Below are positions 56,294-64,000 of a stretch of 64,000 nt of DNA, piece after piece (the first letter of the stretch is position 1; each line of letters opens with the position of its first letter). The stretch is taken from NCBI GenBank assembly GCA_963735445.1, contig CAVTLC010000010.1:62001-126000 (forward strand), read 5' to 3'. The DNA is from AP-15 sp963735445 (GTDB taxonomy: Bacteria > Pseudomonadota > Alphaproteobacteria > ATCC43930 > CGMCC-115725). The notes beneath the pieces are model-generated. The model made no database searches. It was given only the letters and a program-made list of their open reading frames with translations, and had not been told where the DNA came from. A program made the position numbers and the translations under genes.

Positions 56294-57745
56294 TCAGCCC
56301 TGCAGCATTCGGCGCAGCAGTTCGATATCTTCCGCGAGAACCGGGTCGGTATCCTTTAACTCTTCGATTTGCCGGACCGCATGCATGACCGTGGTATGAT
56401 CGCGGCCGCCGAATTTGCGCCCTATCTCGGGTAGAGAGCGGCTCGTCAGCTGCTTTGACAGATACATCGCAACCTGACGCGGCCGAGCGAAGGCGCGCGC
56501 CCGCCGGGCCGAGGTCATTTCGGCGAGCCGAACATTAAAGTGTTCAGCGACACGCCGTTGGATTTCGTCGATCATCACTCGCCGCTCTCGCAAGCGAAAC
56601 AGATCGTGCAGTTCCTCTTGCGCGCTTTCGAGCGAAATCTCGCGCCCGACAAGCTGCATGTTTGCAACTATTCGGTTGAGGGCGCCCTCAAGCTCGCGAA
56701 CATTGGACGTAATGCGATGGGCGAGCAGCTCCAATACTTTGCGGGGGATTGGCATGTTCGCCTGCTCTGCCTTCGACTGTAAGATGCCGAGGCGCAATTC
56801 GTAGGTCGTCGGATGCAGGTCGGCGACCAACCCCCAACCGAGCCGCGACCGCATTCGCTCCTCCAGCCCTTCAAGGTCCGACGGCGATTTGTCGGCGGAA
56901 ATCACAATTTGCCGGTTCTGGTCCACCAGGGCGTTGAAGGTGTGAAAGAATTCCTCCTGGGTAGATTCTTTTCCACTGATAAATTGCACATCGTCGATCA
57001 TAAGTAGATCAACCGAACGAAACTCATCTTTAAAATCCATGATCGATTTGAAGCGCAAGGCTCGAATAAACTGATGCATAAATTTTTCTGCGGACAGGTA
57101 GATTACCTTACGCGCGCAACCACTGTTATGAATGTGCCACGCGATCGCATGCATCAGATGGGTCTTACCGAGCCCCACCCCGCCGTATAGATATAGAGGG
57201 TTGAACGGCACCATCCGCACCGGGCCGGAGCATGCTTCGGCGACGCGCCGCGCGGCCGCGTGCGCGAGTTCGTTTGGCTTGCCGACAACAAAGTTCTCAA
57301 ACGTGAAGCGCGGATCGAGACCGGCCGGCCGCGGGCGCTCGCCTCCCACCTCGATTGCGGCGACCGGGCCGGCAATAGCTGTGAGCGTACCCTGGGCCGA
57401 TTCCTCGGCATCCTCGTCTATCGCGCATCGAAAAGCCGGCGGTTCGCAAATCGGCGGGGCGACCACGACCGATACCCGTTTTACCTGGCGATTTTCCGCC
57501 CGCCACAATGCGAGGATCCGGTCTGCGTAATGCGAAGCCACCCAATCGCGGTAGAGCCGAGCCGGTGCAGCAATCACCGCTTCTCCACCCTCGATCCGCT
57601 GGACGTTGACCGGCGCGAGCCAGCTGCGATAGGCGATATCGCCAATCTCTTCTCTGAGCTGCTCCAGCACTCTGTCCCACTCGAATTGCGGAGTCTTTGC
57701 GCCAGTTTCATTACGCTTCTCTAGAGCTGTTTCTGCCACCACCAC
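56294..57745 (-). CDS. dnaA: Chromosomal replication initiator DnaA
   Basis: 483 residues. Domain I is FEWDRVLEQLREEIGDIAYRSWLAPV. The AAA+ core has Walker A (YLYGGVGLGKTHLMHAIA) and Walker B (LLMIDDVQFISGKE). Domain IV has the DNA-binding signature GRDHTTVMHAVRQIEEL. It initiates replication. The start is a GTG in a GTG-GTG-GTG run; the exact first codon is uncertain by one or two. An 11-bp tandem repeat lies 29 bp upstream. Confidence 0.97.
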   Translation of the reverse strand: MVVAETALEKRNETGAKTPQFEWDRVLEQLREEIGDIAYRSWLAPVNVQRIEGGEAVIAAPARLYRDWVASHYADRILALWRAENRQVKRVSVVVAPPICEPPAFRCAIDEDAEESAQGTLTAIAGPVAAIEVGGERPRPAGLDPRFTFENFVVGKPNELAHAAARRVAEACSGPVRMVPFNPLYLYGGVGLGKTHLMHAIAWHIHNSGCARKVIYLSAEKFMHQFIRALRFKSIMDFKDEFRSVDLLMIDDVQFISGKESTQEEFFHTFNALVDQNRQIVISADKSPSDLEGLEERMRSRLGWGLVADLHPTTYELRLGILQSKAEQANMPIPRKVLELLAHRITSNVRELEGALNRIVANMQLVGREISLESAQEELHDLFRLRERRVMIDEIQRRVAEHFNVRLAEMTSARRARAFARPRQVAMYLSKQLTSRSLPEIGRKFGGRDHTTVMHAVRQIEELKDTDPVLAEDIELLRRMLQG

Positions 57746-58133
57746 ACCCCCCCGATCAGAACAGCAGCGCCACCCGGTAAATTACCGGCAAATTAACTCC
57801 CGTATATGGTAAATATTGGTCGGGTTGCGGAATCGCATTTGAGGTAGATAAAATCCCCCTGCACCGATTATTATTGCGACCGATCTAGGGAAAACAATAC
57901 CTTGTTCGCCCTGACACCTATTTACAGGGCGCCAGCGTGTTTCCCCGTCGGCGCTATACGTGAATACTAGCTTGGATGGCGAAAGGCTGGCAACGCGTCC
58001 GAAAGGAGAACGCTAAAAGTTTTTTAGGACACGGAATTGACACGGTTAATTTAGCAAAGACGCGCCGTAGAATATCGGCGTCACTTGGGAGGAGCGGCCT
58101 CGGCACTACCCTATGCTAAGAGATCGATCTCCG
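57746..58133. other. dnaA–rpsT intergenic region
   Basis: About 390 bases, AT-richer than the genes around it. It holds a tandem repeat (57774–57795) and the dnaA promoter. Reading both strands, no exact TTATCCACA DnaA box was found, so an origin cannot be placed here despite the gene context. Confidence 0.6.
57774..57795. repeat. 11-bp tandem repeat upstream of dnaA
   Basis: ccggtaaatta (57774–57784) is followed directly by ccggcaaatta (57785–57795), 10 of 11 bases identical, 29 bp before the dnaA start codon. It may be a regulatory site or spacer. Confidence 0.7.
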
Positions 58134-58394
58134 TCAGAGGGTGTTGATCCGTACCGCCAGCCGCGACAGCTTGCGGGAAGCCGTGTTTTTGTGCATCACG
58201 CCTTTGGTAATCGCGCGGTGCAATTCGGGCTGGGCAAGTTGCAGCGCTGACTGTGCCGCGGTCTTATCGCCGCTGGCGATCGCGGTCTCGACTTTTTTGA
58301 CAAAAGTCCGCACTCGGCTCATTCGCGAGCGGTTGGTCGCGGTGCGCTTCTCGGTTTGACGGATCCGTTTCTCCGCCGATTTGTGATTAGCCAT
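58134..58394 (-). CDS. rpsT: 30S ribosomal protein S20
   Basis: 86 residues, highly basic. It starts MANHKSAEKRIRQTEKRTATN and ends with the three-helix core (KGVMHKNTASRKLSRLAVRI). It binds 16S rRNA early in 30S assembly. rpsT upstream of dnaA is a common alphaproteobacterial arrangement. Confidence 0.98.
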   Translation of the reverse strand: MANHKSAEKRIRQTEKRTATNRSRMSRVRTFVKKVETAIASGDKTAAQSALQLAQPELHRAITKGVMHKNTASRKLSRLAVRINTL

Positions 58395-58703
58395 GCTTAC
58401 GTTGCCACTTTACCAAAGCCCGCTTTCTATCTGCGGTCCACCGACGCGTCAATCAAGAACAGCCGAATTCAGACTGCCCTGCAAGTCTGTTGGCCTTTTT
58501 GCAGCCATGGGGCAGGTGCCCGGAACATCACCGCCGGTCAGCAGATCTCCACCCGTAATTTACTCTCTTCGCTTTGCCGATTTGTGATTCTCGCGGTCTT
58601 AACAAATTCTCGCTGTCAATCAACGATCGCGATATCCTGCCTTGCCGCAACATCGGCCGACCAACAATCCGCGGCGAACGCGACAACCGACAGGAGTCCG
58701 ATT
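58395..58703. other. rpsT / VOC divergent intergenic region
   Basis: About 310 bases between divergent genes; it must hold both promoters. No gene or clear hexamer pair was identified. Confidence 0.4.
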
Positions 58704-59057
58704 ATGGCGTCGATCCAACATGTGCATCTGAAAACGCGTGATCCCAAGCAAACCGCACAGTTTTATGTCGACAATTTCGGTGCCACCATGAAGGCCGAAA
58801 TTCCCGGCCGCGGTTTCCGTCTCGATCTGCATGGATTGCAGCTCAACATCACCGGGCTGATCGCCAGCCAGAACCACGAACAGCATTACGGCATCGAACA
58901 CATCGCGGTCGATACCGAGGACTACGAGGGGACATTGGCCCGCATGCGCCAGAACGGCGTCAAGATCCTCGAAGAAATGGCGCCCAATAACGGCCGCCGC
59001 GTGTGCTTTATCGAGGCGCCCGACGGTGCGCAAATGGAGTTGATCGAAAAAGTTTGA
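58704..59057 (+). CDS. VOC (glyoxalase/bleomycin resistance) family protein
   Basis: 117 residues. Paired beta-alpha-beta modules: IQHVHLKTRDPKQTAQFYVDNFGA, then GIEHIAVDTEDYEGTLARM and VCFIEAPDGAQMELIE, with the usual metal-ligand positions (H in HVHL and HIAV, E in MELIE). AGGAG lies 8 bases before the ATG. It may be a dioxygenase, isomerase or lyase of a small organic acid. It heads a run of same-strand genes with an LLM oxidoreductase and a methyltransferase. Confidence 0.85.
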   Translation: MASIQHVHLKTRDPKQTAQFYVDNFGATMKAEIPGRGFRLDLHGLQLNITGLIASQNHEQHYGIEHIAVDTEDYEGTLARMRQNGVKILEEMAPNNGRRVCFIEAPDGAQMELIEKV

Positions 59058-59094
59058 TCTTCTCAATTCTATAACTTCAAGAAAGGCGGCGAGC

Positions 59095-60012
59095 ATGGCC
59101 TTGAAAGACAAGATCGCTCTGGGCGTCTCGCTGCCTCACCGCTCGCCCGAGTCGATCAGTCCCGAGATCGTGCGAAACGTGGCGCAACGCGCCGAAGAGC
59201 TGGGATTTCGCGATCTGTGGGTGACCGAAAACACGCTTGATCACGTTTTCTGTTTCGATCCGATCGCGGTGCTGACCTATGCGGCCGCTGCAACGCGGCG
59301 GATCCGTCTTGGCGTGTCGGTCGTCGTGTTGCCGGCGCACCACCCGGCGCATGTCGCGCACCAATGGGCCTGCCTCGATCATCTGAGCGGCGGGCGCGCG
59401 ATCCTCGGGCTCGGCCTCGGCCGCGAACACCACTACGCCCAGTTCGAAATCCCGCGCGAGCGCCGGGTACGGCGGTTCCGCGAAGGCGTGGAGCTGATCC
59501 GAGCCCTGTGGAACGAACCGCGCGTCGACTATCGCGGCGAAATCTACCACCTCGAAGGCGGTACGATGATGCCCAAGCCGGTGCAACACCCTCTGCCGAT
59601 TTGGTTTGGCGTCGGTCACCCGAATGCGGTGCGCCGCTCCGGATCGCTCGCCGATGGCTGGATGGGCTCGGGCGGGTCGAGCATCGCCGCGTTCCAACAA
59701 TCGGTCCCAATCCTGCGCGCGGCATTGGAAAAGGCGGGGCGCGATCCGGCGACCTTCCCGGTCTCGAAGCGGCTGTTCATGGCGGTCGACGAACGTCCGG
59801 AAGTCGCCCGCGCCGAACTGCACCGCTGGTTCACCGAGGTCTACCACAATCCCGAGGGGACCGACGCGTCGGGCATCCACGGTACCCCGGAACAGGTCCG
59901 CGAGCGGCTCGAAGAGCTGGTCGCGATGGGCGCCAATCATCTTCTCCTCAATCCGGTCTCGCGCTATCGCGAGCAGGTTGAAGCATTGGCCGCGGTCACC
60001 GGACTGACCTGA
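59095..60012 (+). CDS. LLM class flavin/F420-dependent oxidoreductase
   Basis: 305 residues of the luciferase-like fold. It has FRDLWVTENTLDHVFCFDPI, RIRLGVSVVVLPAHHPAHVAHQ, and LSGGRAILGLGLGREHHYAQF. Subfamilies act on F420 or FMN. It lies between the VOC and methyltransferase genes in one direction with short gaps, so a shared pathway is likely. It is a distinct sequence from the LLM protein at 833. Confidence 0.88.
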   Translation: MALKDKIALGVSLPHRSPESISPEIVRNVAQRAEELGFRDLWVTENTLDHVFCFDPIAVLTYAAAATRRIRLGVSVVVLPAHHPAHVAHQWACLDHLSGGRAILGLGLGREHHYAQFEIPRERRVRRFREGVELIRALWNEPRVDYRGEIYHLEGGTMMPKPVQHPLPIWFGVGHPNAVRRSGSLADGWMGSGGSSIAAFQQSVPILRAALEKAGRDPATFPVSKRLFMAVDERPEVARAELHRWFTEVYHNPEGTDASGIHGTPEQVRERLEELVAMGANHLLLNPVSRYREQVEALAAVTGLT

Positions 60013-60036
60013 TTGCTCGATATAGGGACACCCGCC

Positions 60037-60786
60037 ATGTCGTCACTGCATTCGGATCCGGTCAAACAACAGGTCGCGGCTCATTGGGACCGGCGCGCGG
60101 CGCATTTCGACGAGGATTTCGGGCACAGCATCCGCACCCCCGCCGAACATGCGGCATGGGATCGGATCTTCGGTCTCACACTGCCGCCGGGGCGAACTCT
60201 CGACGCGCTCGACGCCGGTTGCGGCACCGGGTTTTTGAGCCTCGAACTTGCCGCCCGCGGGCATCGCGTCACCGGTATCGATTTCGCACCGTCGATGATT
60301 GCACGAGCTGAGAAGAAGGCTGCCGAGCGCGGTCTTGCGGTGCGCTTCGAGCAGGCGGACGCCGAGCAGCTCCCATTCGCACCCGGGAGTTTCGATCTGG
60401 TGATCAGCCGGCACGTGTTGTGGACCTTGCCGCACCCCGAAGCGGCCATCGACGAATGGATTCGCATTCTCCGCCCGGGCGGGCGGCTCGTCGTTGTCGA
60501 CGGCGCGGTGCTTGACGGCAGCGACCGCGTCGCCGGTGCTCAGCCGGGATGCCAGGAGAACGCCCGCACCAGCTCAGAATATGCCGCAATCGGCGATCGG
60601 CTGCCGTTTCTCGGCGGCCGCCCGCGCGAAGAGATCGAAAGCCTGTTGCGCGCGCACGGCCTCGCCTGGGTGGCGAGCGACCCGCTGACCGACCTCGTCG
60701 AGGCGCAAGTGCAACGCATGATCGAGGAGGGACTCGAACCGCGACGGCGCAACCGCTACGTCGTCTGGGGCGACAAATGGCGGTGA
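60037..60786 (+). CDS. SAM-dependent class I methyltransferase
   Basis: 249 residues. Motif I LDAGCGTGFLSLELAARGHRV, motif II region VRFEQADAEQLPF, and LVISRHVLWTLPHPEAAIDEW. The fold resembles UbiE/small-molecule methyltransferases. The ATG at 60037, with GGGA upstream, begins the similarity; a TTG at 60013 is also in frame. The substrate may be the product of the adjacent LLM oxidoreductase. Confidence 0.85.
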   Translation: MSSLHSDPVKQQVAAHWDRRAAHFDEDFGHSIRTPAEHAAWDRIFGLTLPPGRTLDALDAGCGTGFLSLELAARGHRVTGIDFAPSMIARAEKKAAERGLAVRFEQADAEQLPFAPGSFDLVISRHVLWTLPHPEAAIDEWIRILRPGGRLVVVDGAVLDGSDRVAGAQPGCQENARTSSEYAAIGDRLPFLGGRPREEIESLLRAHGLAWVASDPLTDLVEAQVQRMIEEGLEPRRRNRYVVWGDKWR

Positions 60787-61239
60787 CGGCAATCTAGGCG
60801 GGAGCGGCGAAGTTGCAGCAGGGCCGCGGCGGGATGGGCAGCCATAAGCACGGCATCTCGGGCCATGCCTCGCAGAGCCCGCGCCTGCGCCTTGCCAAAA
60901 AGCTCGCCGCCGAACGTGGAGAATACGAAACCGGCACAACCCGCCGTCCGCTGCGCCCCGTCTTCACCAATGTCCGCGACGCGTTCGACACCGGTCCGCA
61001 AACCGCGCCGGCCCTAGCCGGCCGCCCGATCTGCGCAAAGCGAAGCGTGCCGCCCCTGCGCTGCTGCTCGTCGGATGACGCCCTGCGCCGAAACCGGGGG
61101 TTGGTCAACGCGCTGGCTCGATCGGCTTTGGGCCGTTGTAGCCGGTTATCGGCTTACCGTGGCACTGAGCGGGCGGCAAAGCCCGCACCGTGATGACGTT
61201 GATGGGCTATGCGCGGCAGTGCCGCGCATTATCAGCCCT
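60787..61239. other. Intergenic stretch with no convincing gene
   Basis: About 450 bases. Open frames exist on both strands (the longest at 60813–61193, plus strand) but have no ribosome site, atypical residue content and no family resemblance. Confidence 0.5.
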
Positions 61240-61506
61240 CTACTGGCGTCCTTGCTGTTTGCAGTTGCGCTTGTCCGCGCCGACAGCCCCATTCGCCCCA
61301 CGGCAGTTCTGCCGGGTGTCCCGGCGCTCCCCGCGGTTCTCCATCCCGTTGGTTTGGGCGAGCATGAACGAGCCATCGGAAGCTGCCTCATGCATGACCT
61401 TGGCAGTCTCTGCCTGGGTCGAGATGGACAAGCCAAACACGAGGCCAAAAATGATCATGGATGATTTAATAATCGTCAACGATCTAGAGGCGGATGCAGA
61501 TGTCAC
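61240..61506 (-). CDS. Small secreted charged protein
   Basis: 88 residues with a GTG start preceded by AAGGAGG at 8 bases, a strong site. A signal peptide (SSMIIFGLVFGLSISTQA) precedes a mature part rich in charge, with RRDTRQNCRGANGAVGADKR and NCKQQGRQ, two cysteines. Similar short periplasmic proteins of unknown role occur in related soil bacteria (from memory). Confidence 0.65.
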   Translation of the reverse strand: MTSASASRSLTIIKSSMIIFGLVFGLSISTQAETAKVMHEAASDGSFMLAQTNGMENRGERRDTRQNCRGANGAVGADKRNCKQQGRQ

Positions 61507-61532
61507 GTCTTGGTCCTCCTTAAGGGCGACTC

Positions 61533-61775
61533 TTACGGCTTCAGCCAGAACACATTCATCTGGAATCGCAGTTTCTTGCCGTCATCGGCTGCGGTTCGCC
61601 CCGGCTGATCAAATATTCCCCGAATGAACAACCAATACGGCGACGGCGCATGATAGTCAGCAATCCGAGCGTTCTGCAAGGGCCGGACGCCGTCGGGACC
61701 AGCTGGCCATTCGCTTCTCATCGAGATATCGGCAGTAGGCGACGCAAAATGGCTCAAGATGTGCGCTTTGATCAT
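61533..61775 (-). CDS. Hypothetical protein coupled to the LysR gene
   Basis: 80 residues. Its ATG overlaps the LysR stop as ATGA, implying translational coupling. It is rich in aromatic residues (APSPYWLFIRGIFDQPG; FQMNVFWLKP) with no membrane segment. No family recognised. Confidence 0.45.
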   Translation of the reverse strand: MIKAHILSHFASPTADISMRSEWPAGPDGVRPLQNARIADYHAPSPYWLFIRGIFDQPGRTAADDGKKLRFQMNVFWLKP

Positions 61776-62725
61776 TCCGCTTCAGCGCTAAGGTGATCTT
61801 GCGTGCGAGGTTCTATTGTTTTCGATGGCCGCGTTATCGGCAGTACCTCGCGCATATGCGCGGCAAGTGCCGCGCAAAAGCTCTGAGCATAGGGCGGCAT
61901 CGGGCGGCGCTTGTCCCACTGGATGGCAAACCGCTCGCGCAGCGGCTGACGCCGGTGCGTCACCCGCAGGATGCAGAGCCGGTGACGATCGGTCCGCAGC
62001 AACGACGGGATGACCGCGACACCCTGCCCGGCCTCGGCCAGCGCCAGCAAGGTGTGCGGCGCGCGGCTCTCCAGCAGAATATTGGGATCGACATGCGCGA
62101 GCCGGCAGGCGGCGTTGAAGAAGCGCCGGATCGAATAGCCCGTGTCCGGCAGCAGCAGCGGATAGCCGGCGAGGCGGACGATATCGATGGCGCCGCCTTT
62201 GGCAAGCTCGTGAGATGGGGCGCAGGCGGCCAAGACTTCGTCCGGCGGCAACACGAGGCTGTCGAAGCGCGGATCGCCTTGATCGTGCCGAATCCCGATA
62301 TGGACCTCGCCGCGTTCCAGCAATTCGGTCTGCTCGCGACCGAGGGCTTCCGTGAGCTTTATTTGCACATTGGGATAGCGCAGCGCGTATTGGGGCAGGA
62401 ATGTCGAAAGGACGCTTTCGATCGTGTGCGGCGGCGCGGCGAGCTTCAGGACGCCGCCGTCGCCGCGCCGTAACAACTCGACCCGTTCGCTGAGTGCATC
62501 GAGCTGGCCGAGGACACCACGGCATTCGCCGAGAAACTGCTCACCCACCGCAGTCAGCACCAGGCGCCGACCGATCCGATCGAACAGCTTGAGGTCGAAC
62601 TCCGCTTCGAGTTCGCCGATGCGCCGCGACAGCGCGGACTGGCTGACGCGCAGACGCGATGCCGCTTTTGACACTGTGCCGACCTCGGCAACGGTGACGA
62701 ATGTTTGCAGGCGGCGCAGATCCAT
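61772..62725 (-). CDS. LysR-family transcriptional regulator
   Basis: 317 residues. The N-terminal winged helix-turn-helix (LRRLQTFVTVAEVGTVSKAA, LRVSQSALSRRIGELEAEF) is followed by the LysR effector-binding domain. It faces the substrate-binding protein at 62836 across 110 bases holding repeated operator-like elements, the usual LysR arrangement. It probably activates that transport operon in response to its substrate. Confidence 0.9.
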   Translation of the reverse strand: MDLRRLQTFVTVAEVGTVSKAASRLRVSQSALSRRIGELEAEFDLKLFDRIGRRLVLTAVGEQFLGECRGVLGQLDALSERVELLRRGDGGVLKLAAPPHTIESVLSTFLPQYALRYPNVQIKLTEALGREQTELLERGEVHIGIRHDQGDPRFDSLVLPPDEVLAACAPSHELAKGGAIDIVRLAGYPLLLPDTGYSIRRFFNAACRLAHVDPNILLESRAPHTLLALAEAGQGVAVIPSLLRTDRHRLCILRVTHRRQPLRERFAIQWDKRRPMPPYAQSFCAALAAHMREVLPITRPSKTIEPRTQDHLSAEAE

Positions 62726-62738
62726 GGCCCCGTGCTTA

Positions 62739-62776
62739 TGCTAATTTTGCATTAAGTATAGGCTCAATTTTGCATT
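62739..62776. promoter_or_regulatory. Putative LysR operator
   Basis: AATTTTGCATT occurs at 62743–62753 and again, identical, at 62766–62776, starting 23 bp apart. The first copy lies in the dyad TATGC-taatttt-GCATT (62738–62753), close to the T-N11-A form of LysR sites. It is between the divergent LysR gene and the transport operon. Confidence 0.6.
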
Positions 62777-62835
62777 GGACGTAAGCACGAAACGGCCCCA
62801 CTCTGCCCAACTCGCTGCCATGTCTAGAGGCACCG

Positions 62836-63879
62836 ATGAGCTGCTGTGACGAAAATACGGCCCGGATGCCCGGCATTAAGGTGTCCCGCCGCTCGCTGTT
62901 CAAAGGCGCCGCGTTCGTCGCGAGCATCATCCCGGCGGTGCGGCCCGACCATGCCAACGCGCAGCAGAAACAGGTCAAGCTCGCCTATTGCAGCCAGTTG
63001 CTTTGCGGTGTGCCGTACGAGGTCGCACGCTCGAGCGGCATCTTCAAAAACCACGGTCTCGATGTCGAGCTGGTCTACACCCGCGGCGGCAATGCGGCGA
63101 TGCAGGCGCTGGTCGGTGGTGCGGTCGATTACGCCGCCACCGCGCTCGACGTGGCGATCCAGGCCTACGCCAATGTCGGCGCGCCGATCCGCCGCTTCGC
63201 CGTGACCGGACGCCTGCCGCTGTTCGCGGTCGTCACCGCGCCCAATACTGCCGACAAGATCCGCTCGATCAAAGATCTCGAAGGTAAGACGGTCGGCGTG
63301 TCGGCGCTCGGCAATGCTGATCACGCGCTGACCCTTTACCTGCTCAAAGAAGCTGGCGCCGACGCCTCGAAGGTCCAGTTCGCGACGATGGGGGTCAATC
63401 TCTTGGAAGCGTTGCGCCAGGGGCAGATCGACGCTGGCGTCGTGCAGGAGCCGGCGCTGACGCTGCTGAAGCGCGATCACGCGCGGGTGCTGGTCAACGC
63501 GATGGATCTGGAGGACGCCGCGCACCATCTCGGCGGCTCGTTTGAGTTTATGGGCGTGGCGGTGCGGGCCGATGCGGTCGAGAAGCGTCGGCCGGAGATG
63601 GTGGCGCTGACCCAGGCGCTCGCCGATGCGCTGAGGGCGCTGCGCGGGATGAGCGGCGAGCAATTGGTCGCGGCCCTGCCGAAGGAGATGACGACCGGGC
63701 TCGACCTGAAGGAGCTCGGCGCGATTCTCGAACAGCACCGCAACGACCTCTATCCCGAGACGGTCACTATCGACATCGACGCCGCCATGCGGGTCGCGCA
63801 CGCGCTGGAGATTGGCGGCCTGGTCAAGCCGGGCGCCAACATCGCCGGTCTGTTCGATACGACGATCGCCGGGGGCTGA
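62836..63879 (+). CDS. ABC transporter substrate-binding protein (NMT1/SsuA-like)
   Basis: 347 residues. A twin-arginine signal (SRRSLFKGAAFVASIIP) is followed by VKLAYCSQLLCGVPYEVAR, GGAVDYAATALDVAIQAYA and IKDLEGKTVGVSALG, typical of NMT1/nitrate/sulfonate/taurine binders. It delivers an organic substrate to an ABC permease. Regulated by the divergent LysR; its ATPase gene begins at its stop codon. Confidence 0.88.
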   Translation: MSCCDENTARMPGIKVSRRSLFKGAAFVASIIPAVRPDHANAQQKQVKLAYCSQLLCGVPYEVARSSGIFKNHGLDVELVYTRGGNAAMQALVGGAVDYAATALDVAIQAYANVGAPIRRFAVTGRLPLFAVVTAPNTADKIRSIKDLEGKTVGVSALGNADHALTLYLLKEAGADASKVQFATMGVNLLEALRQGQIDAGVVQEPALTLLKRDHARVLVNAMDLEDAAHHLGGSFEFMGVAVRADAVEKRRPEMVALTQALADALRALRGMSGEQLVAALPKEMTTGLDLKELGAILEQHRNDLYPETVTIDIDAAMRVAHALEIGGLVKPGANIAGLFDTTIAGG

Positions 63880-64000
63880 CACTGCGCGTCCAAGCTCTGA
63901 CGATTGCCTATGGCAAGGAGCCGGTCCTCGAAGGGGTGGATCTGGCGGTCGAGGAAGGTCGTTTCGTCAGCCTGGTCGGGCCATCGGGATCGGGCAAGTC
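63876..64000 (+). CDS. ABC transporter ATP-binding protein, 3'-truncated by the window edge
   Basis: The frame runs VQALTIAYGKEPVLEGVDLAV to Walker A (GPSGSGKS) at the end of the window. No ATG, GTG or TTG is in frame near the stop of the preceding gene. A CTG at 63876 or 63882 would overlap or abut that stop, so the start is uncertain. Confidence 0.75.
   Translation, partial: MTLRVQALTIAYGKEPVLEGVDLAVEEGRFVSLVGPSGSGK

Noticed and set aside
60813..61193. Protein of 126 residues on the plus strand
   Set aside because: No ribosome site, arginine/serine-rich shadow composition, and an equally long frame on the opposite strand.
1..64000. CRISPR arrays, insertion sequences, tRNA or rRNA genes
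   Set aside because: No regularly spaced identical repeats, no transposase-like protein and no tRNA or rRNA signature was seen on either strand.

Overview
This is a GC-rich chromosomal window from an alphaproteobacterium. The indicators are the gene order DUF6476–rluD–rpoH, the complete division/cell-wall (dcw) cluster running into lpxC–bamD–recN–ligA, the block rpsT–dnaA–dnaN–recF–gyrB, a type A RNase P RNA, and dispersed palindromic repeats of a kind common in this class. The genus cannot be fixed from the sequence; a Rhodospirillales- or Hyphomicrobiales-like soil or water bacterium is a reasonable guess.

Layout. 1–6.5 kb is housekeeping: the end of mnmE, an F420-type LLM oxidoreductase, apaG, folE, argE, a small DUF6476 protein, rluD and rpoH. 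6.6–20 kb is accessory: an M20 peptidase, a LigB-type dioxygenase, a broken xanthine-dehydrogenase-type molybdenum hydroxylase, a Rieske oxygenase, an AT-richer DarT/DarG toxin–antitoxin pair, a partial duplication of a hydantoinase-B gene beside the full copy, a tiny charged protein and an Nramp-related transporter. 19.6–44.1 kb is one long minus-strand operon, transcribed mraZ→rsmH→ftsL→ftsI→murE→murF→mraY→ftsW→murG→murC→murB→ddl→ftsQ→ftsA→ftsZ, followed by lpxC, bamD, recN, ligA and tonB. Most dcw neighbours overlap by ATGA or GTGA, and murD is missing from its usual slot. Four TGGG boxes spaced exactly 10 bp lie over a TTGACA promoter upstream of mraZ, as expected for MraZ autoregulation. 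44.2–50.9 kb holds a ribbon-helix-helix protein with a 36-residue companion ORF, rnpB, a pectin-lyase-fold protein, an NHL/cyclase gene pair, and an RpiR regulator facing a two-gene membrane operon across a shared operator-like repeat. 51–58.4 kb is the gyrB–recF–dnaN–dnaA–rpsT replication block. The last part holds a VOC–LLM–methyltransferase cluster, a small secreted protein, and a LysR regulator divergent from a periplasmic substrate-binding protein and the start of its ABC ATPase.

An important caveat runs through the window. Ten reading-frame breaks were found: three in the molybdenum hydroxylase, and one each in the Rieske oxygenase, ligA, murB, murE, the pectin-lyase-fold protein, the RpiR regulator and recF. 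Every one is repaired by removing a single base (or adding two), and several lie in genes expected to be essential. A uniform insertion bias like this fits consensus sequence errors better than gene decay. Frameshifted genes are therefore annotated over their repaired extent, and apparent fusions (murE–murF, ligA–antisense tonB) are treated as artefacts.
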